Shown in pieces: positions 33,341 to 45,058 of a stretch of 64,000 nucleotides of DNA. The notes beneath the pieces are model-generated. The model did not search any database and had not been told where the DNA came from. It saw nothing but the letters and a program-made list of their open reading frames with translations. Numbering within the stretch: position 1 is the stretch's first letter; every line of letters starts with the position of its first letter. Origin of the DNA: Cryptomeria japonica (lineage: Eukaryota; Streptophyta; Pinopsida; Cupressales; Cupressaceae); contig NC_081406.1 of assembly GCF_030272615.1 (NCBI RefSeq), positions 215,633,497 to 215,697,496 on the forward strand, written 5' to 3'. The position numbers were made by a program, and so were the translations under genes.

Positions 33341-36300
33341 ATGGCACCTAAGAGAGCATTTTCAAGGAAGGTTAATTATCAGTAGAGGGCCATTTGTGAT
33401 GATTTTCTTGAGTAGTTGACATTGTCAACTAACCAGGCATCAATAGTGAAAGAGTTAGTGCCTAGAGCTCCTCGTTTGAATATAAGAGAAGGGATATATG
33501 ATAAGGGCAACTAGTTGAGAGATCCACAGGGTAGAAATTCTATAGCCCCACAAAATAGCATCTAGGAATTAGATGTAGGGAAGTTAGTAGTTCCAAGGGT
33601 ATTCATGGACATGGATCTATTGACTCAAATTGCACATAATTATGATCCCGTTACAAGAAGCGTTAGGGACATAAATGGAAAAGACCTTATTGAAATTAAT
33701 AATAAAGAGTTCAAAAGTGCTTTTGGGCTCAATGAGTTTACAAATTTTCTGGAACCCATAAACTTCAAATCATTAGCTCAAGTATATGGCGCATAGAGGA
33801 ATCATCTTAGAAATGGGCCTCTTAAGGAATTTTTTGTGAAGATGGGTGGGTTGACAGTTGTAGGACCCAACACAGAAGAGCCCTTCTCATTGAATCTGTT
33901 CACCCTCAGGGCTAAGGGAATGTATTGGGCACTCTACTAGATTTTGGGAGAAGATGCTGAGGCAAATATGCCTAATCACTACTTGCTAATGATTGCTCAG
34001 ATTTTTATTCCTTCCCTTGCAGTAACATTTGATTATGTTTCTTTCATTGCTGATGTTATCCATGGAGGGCTAATAGGAATAAAAAATGGGAAGGTAGATA
34101 GGCCGTTCGAATGGTATTCACTCCTTATGCATCTACTTCTGTTCAAAGGTGGTGATTACTTTGCTAGTGGATTGGACCTCATCAAAGAGAAGGAAGGAGA
34201 AAAGATGCCAATACAACTATGGAGTACTATGTTGTCATGGGACAGAGAGGATGCCAGTTTCTTAAAATTTGATAAATAGTTTGCATCCAAGATGAGGACT
34301 CTCCTCTGCTCAGAAAACCCAAGAATCCCCAAGGTTCTTTTGGAGTTTGTTAGACCAAAAGAATTTGCAGAGAGTATAAAGATTGTTCACAATTGGGGTG
34401 ACATTTATTTATACCCAGTCTCAATAGTTTTTAGTGTTTTTGGTTTTAAAGGCACTCCATTCTTGTTGCCAAAATAGGTCCCTCTCAAAGTGGGAATTGC
34501 AGAAGTCCTTAGACAGATTGGTAGTGTATAAGAGGCAGAGCTGACCGATAGGGGTAAAGGGACTATTTTCCCTACGGTTACCATAGCCCATCAATTTATA
34601 ATAACCAAGGGAGGTTGGAATTGTTTTGAAGACTTTCTCAAACCTTATCATTTGTCAACTGTAGTATCTAGGTGTGCCGATCCAGAGGACTTCTTCAATG
34701 GCATGTTTAGAAAGAGAGCAGTGTGCAGAGGTAGACCCCATCAAGTTCAGTTTCTTGAGGACCTCATTAGAAATGAGTTTGATTTGGATGAGCAGGAACT
34801 GAGGAAAGAAAAATGGGTGGCTTATAAGAAAGCCTTAGACTTTGTGCATCTGTTTGATGCTAGCTATGACCCATTGTCTAGCTTTTTCCATTTTGAGGAG
34901 AAAATAAAGTTTTTAATTGTTTGCTTTGAGGATGTGATGCAGACCCTGAAGGAGAAAAGGGAAGTTGTGATTAAAAGCAACCTTGAAAAAGCAAGAATGA
35001 TTCTAAGTAGGTCTTCCTCCACCAAAGCAATCCCTCATGCTGATTACACACTACACACAAAATCTAGTTATAGTGTGTTGATACCCACAATAGGGGAGCC
35101 CTCTACCTCCAAAGGAAAGAGGAAGATACAAGATGTCATTGACATCCAAGAGAGCCCTAAGAAGTAGAGAGTAGGAAAAGAAATACAATCTGATACACCT
35201 TTTTACTCTCCATCCCAATCCCCTATCCACATAGGAGATGAGCAAGCAGTAGCTGAGCAACTTTTACAGTTAGGCAGTTTAGAGGAAATTGCCTACACTT
35301 ATGATGAGGTAGAGGAAGGAATGCTAGAAGAACCCCTTGCTGCTAAAATCAACATTACTACCACTGAACTTAAAGGCCAGGAGTTCGATCCTGAGATAAA
35401 GAAAGCCAGCGATGACTTCTTGGCTGACAACACTTTTGTTACCTTAGGAGCATTTATGCAGTTTGTATGGAAACAAAATATAGATAAATACAATGGAAGA
35501 TGTGAGAAGAGAAAAGGTGAGCAGCCTAACAAAGATCCAGCTTTGGTAGAGGAAGAAATAAAATAGGAAATCATGGAAGAATTTAAGACCATCACTTCTG
35601 AGCAAGGGAGAGATATGGTGGCACAAGCTGGAGTGCTTATTCTCCCTAAGTGGGATATAGTAGATGCCCTGGTTCTGGAGGCAGTAAGGAAAGAAACAAA
35701 GCCCATGGAGGGAATCACTTTTAGCAAGGATAATGCTGCACTCATCATGTGGTCTCTCAAGAGAGACAAAAATAAGAAAAGTAAAGATACCCCAGGGTCA
35801 AGCTACCTTGGTGGGATGATAGTGAAGAGAGTACAGAACACAGGGGTGGTAGAAGCTGCTAGCACTGTGCTAGAGACTGCAAAGTTTAGTGTTGCAGTAG
35901 TAGAAAAGGAGACCAAGGAGAAAGGAGACCTCTAAGTCAAGTTGGAGACAATTTTGAAGGCTTATAATAGTGTTAAGGAGGAGGTAAGAGGTAAGGATAG
36001 CATCATTGCTAAGTTGCAGAGCTGGTTGAGAGGATAGTACCATCAAGGTGAGTCTTCAACACTGATGATCTCCTCCTCTCCAGCAAGACTTCCAACTAGC
36101 AGCGCCATCATTGAGTTCCCACCATCTCTAGCACCCTCCAGCTCCTAGATGATTGAGATTACTCCTCAAAAGCTAGAGAATTTTAAGTAGGCTCAGGCCT
36201 TGTATGCCAAGAAATATGAGGATAAAGTAAGGGTTACTGTTTCAAGTTTTGCAGATACAATGAATGCCTCACTGCTCTATAATAATATAAGTAAGGTTTT

Positions 36301-36939
36301 GGATATGAGAATGAGCTCAATGGAGATAAGGCCATTTTGACACCTATTTTTGATAAATGGAAGCCTAGAGAGTAGAACTTGGAGTCTATTTGTGCATCTT
36401 ATGATGAAGCAGGGGCCAATCCTATCATCAAATCCACTTGTGACACCACCAAAGACCTAGTAAAATTAGTAGAAAGGGTGGATAATGATGATAGGAAAAT
36501 TAACTTGTACAAAAAGGAGTATGTTGATCAAGTTTTTGAGTTGCTCCCAGGAGTTTTCTCTAGCCCAGATCAATTGAAGGGTAAACAAGTATGGCTCAAG
36601 GAATTAGAGGCAAAACTGGCAACTAGGATTAAAGGAATTGCTGATTTAGATGATGCTTCCTTCTTTATTGTGACAATTCAGGAGATAGAGAAAATCAAGT
36701 CTCATTATGGTTTTCTCAATTCAGAAGTCAACAAGATGAGAAATTCCTGGAAAAGGTTGACCAAGGCTAAGACAAAAGTGATTAATTTCACGTGCCTAAC
36801 TGATGATGTGTACAATTAATGGACAACAAAATATGCCATCCAGGATGCAGAGAAGTTAAAGGGCACTCCTAAACAGTTAGAAGAGGTTGCAACCAAAAAA
36901 CAAGTTGAAGAAGTTGTAGAGGTTGAAAAGGACTTGTAA
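33341..36939 (+). pseudogene. LTR-embedded orphan ORF of C, copy 1
   Basis: The frame starts MAPKRAFSRKVNYQ and can be followed for about 1200 codons to TAA at 36937-36939. Stretches without breaks include MDMDLLTQIAHNYDPVTRSV, a hydrophobic MLLIAQ-like segment near 33980 and lysine/glutamate-rich, probably helical segments near 35860-35930. At least ten stops interrupt it. Many are TAG where copy 2 has CAG or TGG (33413, 33512, 33562, 33938, 36188). Four others are at the same place in both copies. I do not recognise the family with certainty. A helical middle domain recalls the plant retroelement domain annotated as putative plant transposon protein, low confidence. Confidence 0.7.
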
Positions 36940-37877
36940 CCATTTTTGCAAAAGGTTTTGTAACTTCTTCTTGAGAAGAAATAATTGTAACAAATTCTCC
37001 TAGGAAAGTCCTTAGCTATGTGCATCCATATTGTTATAAATGGATACCAGGACTGCTGGAAAAAGGATCGCAAAGAATTGTAAGAAAACGCTGTAGAAAT
37101 TTATCTGAGCTTTTCCAAGTTTAATGGAGAATATTCAAAAGCTTTTGTAATACTTTCTTGAAGATAATATCAATATATAGGCCATCAGTTTTGAGTAAAA
37201 ACTTTGTGTCATCTTCAAATGTGTTTGCAGTTATTTACTGTTTCATTCTAAACAATCCAGGGTTATTTTTATTGAATGGGGGTTGTAAGGCAAGTTTCTA
37301 TAGATGTGTTTGCTAGCTTTTCTCTTCAGGAGGGAAATTAAATATGCGGGGATCATTTCTACCAGTAAATTTCTTGTGAGATATCTTGAATCTTGATGAG
37401 CATAGTTTACTTAGTATACATAAATTCTTATATGTGTCAAGTGTATATAGGGATCAACAGAAGCCAAGCCAATGGGATGTGTAGAGATATTTTGTTTGGG
37501 GAGTATTGTTTGAATTTAGATGACTTTGTGACCTTGAATAAGGCACTAGTATAGATCAAGGTTGTCTATTGCATGTTTTGTAGATCAAAATACTGAATAT
37601 GAGTATAATTTTCATTCATTTGTTTCAATTGGTTTCAAGGTGATTAGATCCATTGGTTTTCTGGACTGGTTTGCTGTGGATTTATCTTTTGAAAGTGTGA
37701 ATTTAGTTCACAAAGGTATACCTGCCTAGACTCTGAGTAAGTCCAAAGTGTAGAAGGTTAAATCAAACCTTGTCATATGTTGTCCTAAGAGTTTCCTTCC
37801 CTTTAATATCTCTTCTACATAGAGTTTAATCATTTTATTATAAGGATGTTGAGGTGAATCAAATTTTGAAGACAACA
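36940..37877 (+). other. Distal part of C 5' LTR, no gene
   Basis: This AT-rich 0.94 kb segment runs between the end of the LTR ORF and the LTR end. It would contain the RNA 3' end signals in the downstream copy. No ORF or repeat was recognised. The matching part of the second LTR (50854-51849) differs by a 57-bp tandem duplication. Confidence 0.6.
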
Positions 37878-37881
37878 AAAG

Positions 37882-37899
37882 TGGTGACTCTGCTGGGGA
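37882..37899 (+). other. Primer binding site of C (tRNA-Arg type)
   Basis: TGGTGACTCTGCTGGGGA lies 4 bases downstream of the 5' LTR. It closely matches the tRNA-Arg complement reported as PBS of Ogre/Tat elements and is clearly different from the tRNA-Met type of the copia elements around it. Confidence 0.85.
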
Positions 37900-37929
37900 G
37901 AGTCACATTAAGGATTCAGATGCAAATTT

Positions 37930-40065
37930 GTGCTTAAGTTTGTAAAGAAAACCATTATGTTTGTGGAATTCTTGCTTATTACTCTAAAAGCTTGTTTTCA
38001 TAATTCCCATAGTCTTGTGGGTGGTGACTCTGTTATAATGGAACCAGTCCTTGTGAATTATAAATCATTTCAAAAGAAAACAAGCATAATGCAAGGAGGA
38101 AAAAACACCAGGTCATTCATGAAGAAGCATCCTCATGAAACTTTGCAAGAAGGTTTGCCAGAGCAGTCACGAAGAGGTCAGAAGAGATCTGTGCTACATG
38201 AGCCATCAAATGCTGCTTGGGTACAAAAGAACAATAATACTAGTAAGATGCATGATCGACCTGTTTATGTGAAGTCTAATTCCTCTTCCAGAGATTTAGA
38301 ACATTATATATTAGGTTTCCATTTAGGATTGTTTGGAAATATTGATAATGCACATGTTTTAAATCAAGATCTATCCCATGTTAGTGTTTCTACAAGAGAT
38401 AGGACCAATTCAAGTGCAATTAGAAACTCTATGCCTAGAACAATAGATGGAAACATTAGTTTGATTGACACAGACCAAGTCAATGTATTAGACTCTGAGG
38501 AAAATTTCCCTGATGAGGATAAAGTATCCCAAGAAATTGAAGATCTAAATAAAAGAGTTCATCATCTAATTTCCCTAAGAGCCCAAAAGGAAGCAAATAG
38601 GGAGAAGGAAGTCAAAGCTAAATTAATGGAGAGAGATAGGCTTCTTAGACAGATAGTTGATCTTGAAGTATTGGCCAAAGAAAAAGAAAAGAGTGATGAA
38701 GAAGGTCCTGTGATTAGAGAAATCCTAATCCCCAAAGCTAAGCCAGCATATAGGTCAGTAGTCCAGCCAAGTAAGGAAATGCTCAGTGATTCTTAGCTTC
38801 CTAGGACAAATATGGATAAAGGAAAACAGAAATGGGTAGATGATGGAATTGAATCTAAAACTGCAGAGGAGATTTCTCATAAGTTGTCAGCACATCAGAA
38901 AGAAATGGCAAGAATGAGGAAAGAAAAGGAGGATCTCCAAATGGAGCAAGAGAAAGCTGAATTGGAAGCAGCAAATTAGGAAGTAAAGAGAAAAATTAGT
39001 TACTTAAAGGCTCCCCCTATCACGTTTCCATCAAAAAACCTTAGTAAGCCTGATCCTCAACAAATTTCCCTTCCCCCGGTTAAAATTCAACCTGTAGTGC
39101 CTACTAATGTAGCATCAATGAGTCAAATCCTTGTGAATAGTCATCACACCCAAATATCTCAGTCTCTAATTCCAAAAATTAGAATGAACATGGGAAATAA
39201 TAATGCTATTACCCCTTTTCAAAGGAGACCAATCAATTTAGAACAATATAGACAATTGTTCTTTGATGGGATCCCAGGATATCCCAATAATGTTCCTACT
39301 TAATTAAGAGACAAACTCCATAAATTTGCTGGGAACAATGCAATTAGTGCTAAGGAACATCTGAAATCTTTTGGGGACTTGATAAATGATTATGAGATAG
39401 TGGATGAAGATGTTATTATGAAACTGTTTGTTCAATCCCTGGTTGATGATGCAAGAGATTGGTATAGAGGTCTTCCAGTAAATAGCATAGGATCATGGGA
39501 GGATTTTAAAAATTGTTTCTAAGAGCAGTATGGTGACAAGACTAATGTGAGCTTCATGCTCAATGAATTCAATAACATCAGAAAGTCTGATAATAAAATG
39601 GTCACTGATTTTAATGCTAGATTCCAAAAAGCTATGCATAGATTATATCAAGTGATGAGATTAGATGATAACATGTGTTTAAATACTTATTACAATGCAT
39701 TTGATTCTAAGATGGCCTATATCCTGAGAGATAAGAATCCAAATAACTTGAGAGATACTTTTAGAATTGCCATAAATGTAGAAAGTAATAGAAAAGCATC
39801 CAGGAAGTTAGGAAGAAGAACAGATGGTAGATTATGGTAGGAAACAAAACAACAACCTAGTAAAGTTGCTAAGGAGGATGATAAGATAGAGAAATTGGTT
39901 ATTGCAATGAAGGATCTAACTGCCAAGGTAAACAAAAATGACAAACCTCATTATAACTGGCAAGATAGACCCCCTAGATTGCATGATATGTCATATAATA
40001 CAAATTGGAAAGATGGCAAACCCCAAAATGAAAAGCCCAAAATCAAGACACTCCAGATCCCTTGA
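37930..40065 (+). pseudogene. Element C gag
   Basis: One frame with stops runs the whole length. The N-terminal 290 codons are hydrophilic with a coiled coil (DKVSQEIEDLNKRVHHLISL and a later REKEVKAKLMERDRLL segment). The second half is a retrotransposon gag capsid domain: LRDKLHKFAGNNAISAKEHL, DDARDWYRGLPVNSIGSWEDF, then a long FNARFQKAMHRLY segment. In-frame stops lie near 38794, 38977, 39301, 39520 and 39838. The frame shifts near 40065 into the zinc-knuckle region. Confidence 0.85.
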
Positions 40066-40817
40066 AAGGGAAAACTATCTATAATATAGAAAATAGTCCA
40101 TGGTGCATTGCTTGTGATGGACCACATTCTTCTCATCAGTGTGCAGTGGCTCAGGTTCTTGAAGAATCTATGAGACAAGAAGCTGAGCCTGACATCAATA
40201 TGTTTGAAACCATCATATAAAGTGATGAGGAGTCTTTGCAAAGTGAATACAGTGATGTGCTAGATAATGAAAGGTTTGTTCAAGGACAACTAACCTTAGA
40301 TTGGCATCCTACATTGAATGTGGTAACAACTGAGGATGAAGAGGTTCATCTTAGAAGGCCTAGTGAGGAAGAAGTCAAAAATCTCACTAAAGCCGCCATT
40401 GCCAAAGCAAAACACAACTATAACTTGAGAAGCACCAAGAAGGACACTGATCAGGGTGAACCTGGTTCCATGTTCATAAAAGAGATCACCCAAAAGGGGG
40501 CAGCAGGTAGTGCTACTACTGTTCCTAAGATTGGTCAAGAAAAGAAGGAACAGGTCAAAGATGTACCAAAGAGTATAGATACTGGTGACATGCAAGGAGC
40601 TGCCACAGTGAAAAAGGCAAGTCAGCTCAAGACAGAAAGATGCAGAACTAGTACTAAAACAAGTAATAGTTCTACATTTGACATGGCTCAAGCTCTTACT
40701 CAAAGGAAGGTCACTGTCCCATTAGTAGAATTATTGAAGATTAAAGAACATAGGGATGCAGCCTTGTCTTTATTTTCTAGTATATCTAGCAGTGACACGG
40801 TCTTACCACCGGTTTAG
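40066..40817 (+). pseudogene. Element C gag C-terminus with zinc knuckle and linker
   Basis: In the second frame a zinc knuckle WCIACDGPHSSHQC lies at about 40101-40142. A long polar, lysine- and threonine-rich linker follows that ends KEHRDAALSLFSSIS. The HSSHQC pattern with short spacing is typical of this branch of gypsy gag. A frameshift near 40815 leads into the protease frame. Confidence 0.75.
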
Positions 40818-40859
40818 CTAGGATTGAAAAGGATCAAGAGTTCCAAACCCCAGAGGTTC

Positions 40860-41257
40860 ATATTGGAACCACTATCACTCAAGAGCCTTCATAGGTAGAC
40901 CCTTTCTATGTTACTTTGCTAGTAAACAACCGGTTGATAAAAAACTACATGATAGATTCAGGAGCTGTTGCTAATGTAATACCCTATGGTGTTATGAAAG
41001 AATTAGGATTGCCAGTAACTACTGTATATGGAAAATGCTATGCTATGGATAACATAGAAGTACTTGTGATAGGTACAATGAAAGATGTTGAGGTAAAAAT
41101 AGTAGCATTCCCTAAGGCAACTTATAAAATGGATATTATTGTTACTGATACCAAGCCCCATTATGGTATGTTACTTTCTAGGCAGTGGGCAGCAGTAGTA
41201 GGAGGGAATGTTCAACTAGACTTATCCTATGCCACCATTCCAATCAATGGAAATTAG
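40860..41257 (+). pseudogene. Element C protease
   Basis: This is an aspartic protease domain. DSGA has its catalytic aspartate at 40955-40957, then VANVIPYGVMKELGL, and the second signature near PHYGMLLSRQWAAVVGG. The active-site motif is intact, but the frame ends at a TAG immediately before the RNase H region. It shares its frame with the downstream RNase H and RT, so these were one pol frame. Confidence 0.85.
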
Positions 41258-41840
41258 GTCAAATTATATAGAGAGCCACGTGCTCCTAGGGTAATAGAAA
41301 ATGTAGACCCTAATATGCTCAATTGTATGATTGATGTAGATCTCGATAACTTTAGACTTGAACCTATTTTACCCCAATTGAAGAATACTGACTCCATTAT
41401 GGTCGAATTAGAAGCACAATAGTATGGTTTATGGCAGATGTATTTTGACGGAGCTTGCTCCAAAGAAGGATCTAGAGTAGGGGTTCTTTTTGTATCCCCA
41501 TCAGGTATAACTTTTAAGTATTCATTTTTATTGGCTTTCCAATGCACAAATAATACTGCAGAATATGAAGCTCTATTGTTGGGGCTTGAAGTTGCAAAGA
41601 AGCATGGAATCCAGCTATTGACAGTGTTAGGGGATTCTAAATTAGTTGTATCTCAGGTAAGATCCAGATATGCATCCAAGAATGATAGGCTAAAGAGATA
41701 TAAACATGCAGTTTGGGATGTTATTGAGCATTTTAGTCCATTTTCTATCAATTGGATAGAGCGATAAAAGAACATTATGGCAGATTTCCTAGCTAATGTT
41801 GCCTTGAAGAATGATGATGCAACATTAACTGGTATTTCCA
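41258..41840 (+). pseudogene. Element C archaeal-type RNase H, upstream of RT
   Basis: The domain starts MYFDGACSKEGSRVGVLFV, with the first aspartate at about 41450. It continues NNTAEYEALLLGLEVAKK (glutamate), LLTVLGDSKLVVSQV (aspartate), then NWIER, a TAA, and MADFLANVAL with the last aspartate. This is the extra RNase H (aRH) typical of Tat-branch plant gypsy elements. It is in the same frame as protease before it and RT after it, so the position is not due to rearrangement of a fragment. The usual RNase H is separately present after RT at about 43140-43560. Confidence 0.85.
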
Positions 41841-43740
41841 CTATGGAAATAAAATCTAGACCTGCTATCCCTGATAATGTGTACAATTGGTAAGTTTTTG
41901 CTGATGATGAAGACATTCAAAGGTTCATCCAATGTGTTGATGATTATTATGGATAGAAGATTGATTGCAATGCACTGGTGGAGGTAGTTGACAATAGGGA
42001 AACAGTGTTTAGAAATGATTTAGTCCAGTTGGAAACCAATGAAATACCTAAAGGGATAGTAGAGCTGGAAAGCATGTTTAATTATAATGACAGTCACTTA
42101 CATCAGTAGTCTACCACCAAGTTGGAAGAGCTAGAGGAGGTAAACCTGGGGACTGAATCATCCCCTAAGTTAGTATACATGGGGAAGAACTTACCCCCTC
42201 ATGTCAGGACTAACCTTATTAATTTATTGAAGAAATATAAACATGTTTTTGCTCGGTCTTATGAAGACCTAAAGGCATATAGACAAGATCTTTTTCAGCA
42301 TGAAGTTCTGCTACTTCCAGATGCCAAGCCTTTTAGATAGAAACAGAGACCCATTAATCCCCTGTTAGAAACTAAGATGCAGCAAGAGTTGACTAAATTA
42401 AGAGAAGGGGGGATTATCAGACCTATAAGACATTCTTCTTGGGTCTCTAATCTAGTCCCAGTAAGAAAGAAGAATGGGGACATTAGATTGTGTGTGGATT
42501 TTAGGAATCTAAATGTTGCTTCTTTGAAAGATAACTACTCTTCCCCAAATATGGAAGCCATGCTACAGAGAGTGATAGGATGTGACCTTTTATCCATGAT
42601 GGATGGTTTTTCAGGGTACAATCAAGTGTTAGTGAAGGAATCTGAATAGTTTAAAACTACCTTCACTACTCCATGGGGACCATATGTCTATGTGAGAATG
42701 CCATTTAGATTGAAGAATGCTAGAGCCACATTTCAGAGAGCCATGGATGTAGCTTTCAAAGAATTCATTAATATCATCATGGTGGTCTATCAAGATGATC
42801 TAACCTGTTTCTCCAAAAGGGCTGAAGATCATTGTGGACATTTGGAAAAGGTGTTCAATAAAGCCTTAGAATTTGGTGTATCACTAAATCCCAAAAAATG
42901 TCATTTTGGAGTCACTGAAGGAAAACTATTGGGACACATTGTTTCCAAAGAAGGGGTAAGGATAGACCCTGAAAGAAGTGAAGAAATAAATAAGGTGTCT
43001 AAACCTAAGAATGTAAAAGGTATTCAATCTTTTCTAGGCAAAGTGAATTTTGTTAGGAGATTCATTGCAAACTTTGCAGAGATAGTGAAGCCTATTGTCA
43101 AGTTGCTCAAGAAGGATACCAAATTTTGTTGAGATCAAGAAGCCTCAAAGGCTTTTGCTGAAATTAAGAAGGAAATTCAAGAAGCACCAGTGTTAAAATC
43201 TCCTGATTACAGTAAGCCCTTTTCTCTGTCTTCCTTTGCTTCATATCATACAGTAGTTGTAGTGTTATTACAAAAGGATAATGAGGGATATGAACATCCC
43301 ATAGCTTTTTACAACAAGTCTTTGCAAGTAGCAGAACTGAAATATGAGACCATGGAGAAACAAGCTTATGCTCTGGTTAAAGTTGTCAAGGCTTTTAGGC
43401 CATATCTGGTGAATGCAAATATCATTTCTTATGTCCCACATGCTGCAGTTAAGGATATTTTGTCCCAGTCTGAGGCTATAGGGAAAAGGTGTAGATGGAT
43501 TAATAGAATTCAAGAATTTGACTTGGAGATAAAGATTACCAAATTGGTAAGAGGTTTAGGTTTAGCTAAACTCATGACTAAGTCTAATCTTATGAATGTT
43601 GAAATACACAATGTTGAAATCAAAGATACTTCAGTCACCAATATTGAAAGACAACCTTGGTACTCAGAGATAGTCAGATTCCTAAGAGATGCTGCATTCT
43701 CAGAAGGAATGACACAATCAAAAAAGAACTCTGAAACTCA
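41841..43740 (+). pseudogene. Element C reverse transcriptase and RNase H
   Basis: RT begins after a linker with EGGIIRPIRHSSWVSNLVPVRKK, DIRLCVDFRNLN and SMMDGFSGYNQ. The catalytic VYQDDLTCFSK has the DD pair at 42794-42799. NPKKCHFGV, LGHIVSKEGVRIDP and FLGKVNFVRRFI follow. RNase H follows with FSLSSFASYHTVV, where the usual first aspartate of TDAS is replaced, then HPIAFYNKSLQVAELKY and EKQAYALV. All are in the same frame as protease, with stops near 42119, 42338, 42647 and 43130. The YQDD form is a variant of the common Y-V/M/L-DD. Confidence 0.88.
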
Positions 43741-43744
43741 AGTC

Positions 43745-44914
43745 CCAAAAATATGTGCTCATTCAAGGTGATCTGTTTTGGAGAAAAAGAGATGGAGAAT
43801 TACTAATGTGTTTGGATGAGTTCCAAGCTAAACGAGTATTGACTGAAATGCATGATGGAGTATGTAGAGGCCACTACTCTACTAAGACCACTCCTAGTAA
43901 GATAATCCAGGCTGGATACTTTTGGCCTACCCTATTCAAAGATGCTCATGCATATGTCCAGAAATGTGACCCCTGTCAGAAGTTTTCATCCAAGCTGAAG
44001 TATGAAGGAGCCTTGCCCCTGAATCCAGTCATAGTGGAAGCCCCTTTTGTCTAGTGGGGAATTGATTTTATTGGAGAGATTGTTGAGAGGTCAGGGAGAG
44101 GTCATAGATGGATCATAGTAGCCACTAACTATTTCACAAAATGGATAGAAGTTATTCCTACAAGAAGAGCTATAAGTAAGGTTGTCATTGATTTCCTGAT
44201 GGATAATGTTGTAACCAGATTTGGAATACTTGCAAAATTGGTGATGGATAATGCCATGTGTTTCAGATCAAAAGAGTTTGTAGGCTTTTGTACTAGTCAT
44301 GGAATACTCACGTCTTACTCTTCACCTTATCACCCTCAGGGGAATGGACAAGCAGAATCCAGCAATGAAAGTCTTTTAAACATCATCAGGAAAATCTAGG
44401 AAGAAAATAAAAGATCTTGGGATCAAAAATTGAAGTTAGCTCTGTGGGCAGATAGAATAACAGTCAAAAGGGTCATTGGAATGTCACCTTTTGAACTAGT
44501 TTATGGTGCTCAGGTCAGATTGCCAGTGAATAATCTTCTTCCAGTTTACAAGTTCTTGCAAGATGAGGATATGGAGCTATCTGAACCTATGGAAAACAGA
44601 ATGATCCAAATTGTGGAGGTGGAAGAGCTCAGAGCTTTAGCTCATAAAAGAAATCAGAAGATCCAATTGTAGTCCAAATACCTTTTTGATAAAAGGACAT
44701 CATTAAGGAAGTTTCAAATTGATGACATGGTTCTTCAATGGAATGCAAAAGGACAAGACAAGGGAAAACATAAAAAATTTGAATCATTATGGATTGGCCC
44801 TTTTGTGGTCTGTGACTTAAATGGTAAGGATTCATATTTTGTGAAGAATATGAATGATGAAGTACAGGAATTTCCAATGCATGGAAAATTCTTGAAACAT
44901 TATTTCTCTTGACA
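43745..44914 (+). pseudogene. Element C integrase
   Basis: The zinc segment runs from HDGVCRGHYSTKTTPSKIIQ to KCDPCQKF. The catalytic core has WGIDFIGE, VMDNAMCFRSKEF and YHPQGNGQAESSN, giving D, D and E. The C-terminal part ends with a GPFV module and HGKFLKHYFS, then TGA. Stops lie at about 44052, 44397 and 44670. The frame differs from that of RT by a shift near 43740. Confidence 0.88.
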
Positions 44915-45058
44915 TCCATGCATAGCAGGTCCTTTGTTTGTACATAGTTTGTTTCTTCCCTATTTTTTCTTTTTGGGTCTGTGTTTTAGTCTATTTCTCT
45001 AGAGTTTCTGAGTTTTCATGTATTGATCTTGTGATCAACCATCCCCAGTCAGAGCCGC
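44915..45058 (+). other. C 3' region before the LTR, no polypurine tract recognised
   Basis: The 144 bp between integrase and the 3' LTR contain no purine run directly at the LTR. Only mixed sequence such as GATCAACCATCCCCAGTC is seen. Either the tract has decayed or the LTR boundary is slightly different from that chosen here. Confidence 0.5.

Larger units (their letters stand above)
31179..37877 (+). repeat. 5' LTR of element C
   Basis: This 6699-bp LTR has three parts: an upstream 2.1 kb with dispersed hairpin-forming repeats (about 31510-32975), a long coding relic (33341-36939), and a final 0.94 kb AT-rich part. Element C is among the longest-LTR elements I would expect in plants. Differences from the other LTR are mostly C/T and G/A, with loss of CG pairs in the second copy. 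Confidence 0.92.

Noticed and set aside
33341-36939. LTR ORF of C as a captured host gene
   Set aside because: There is no intron-exon pattern or similarity I recognise to a cellular protein, and the two copies are explained by the LTRs. Capture in the distant past remains possible, but the sequence gives no direct sign.
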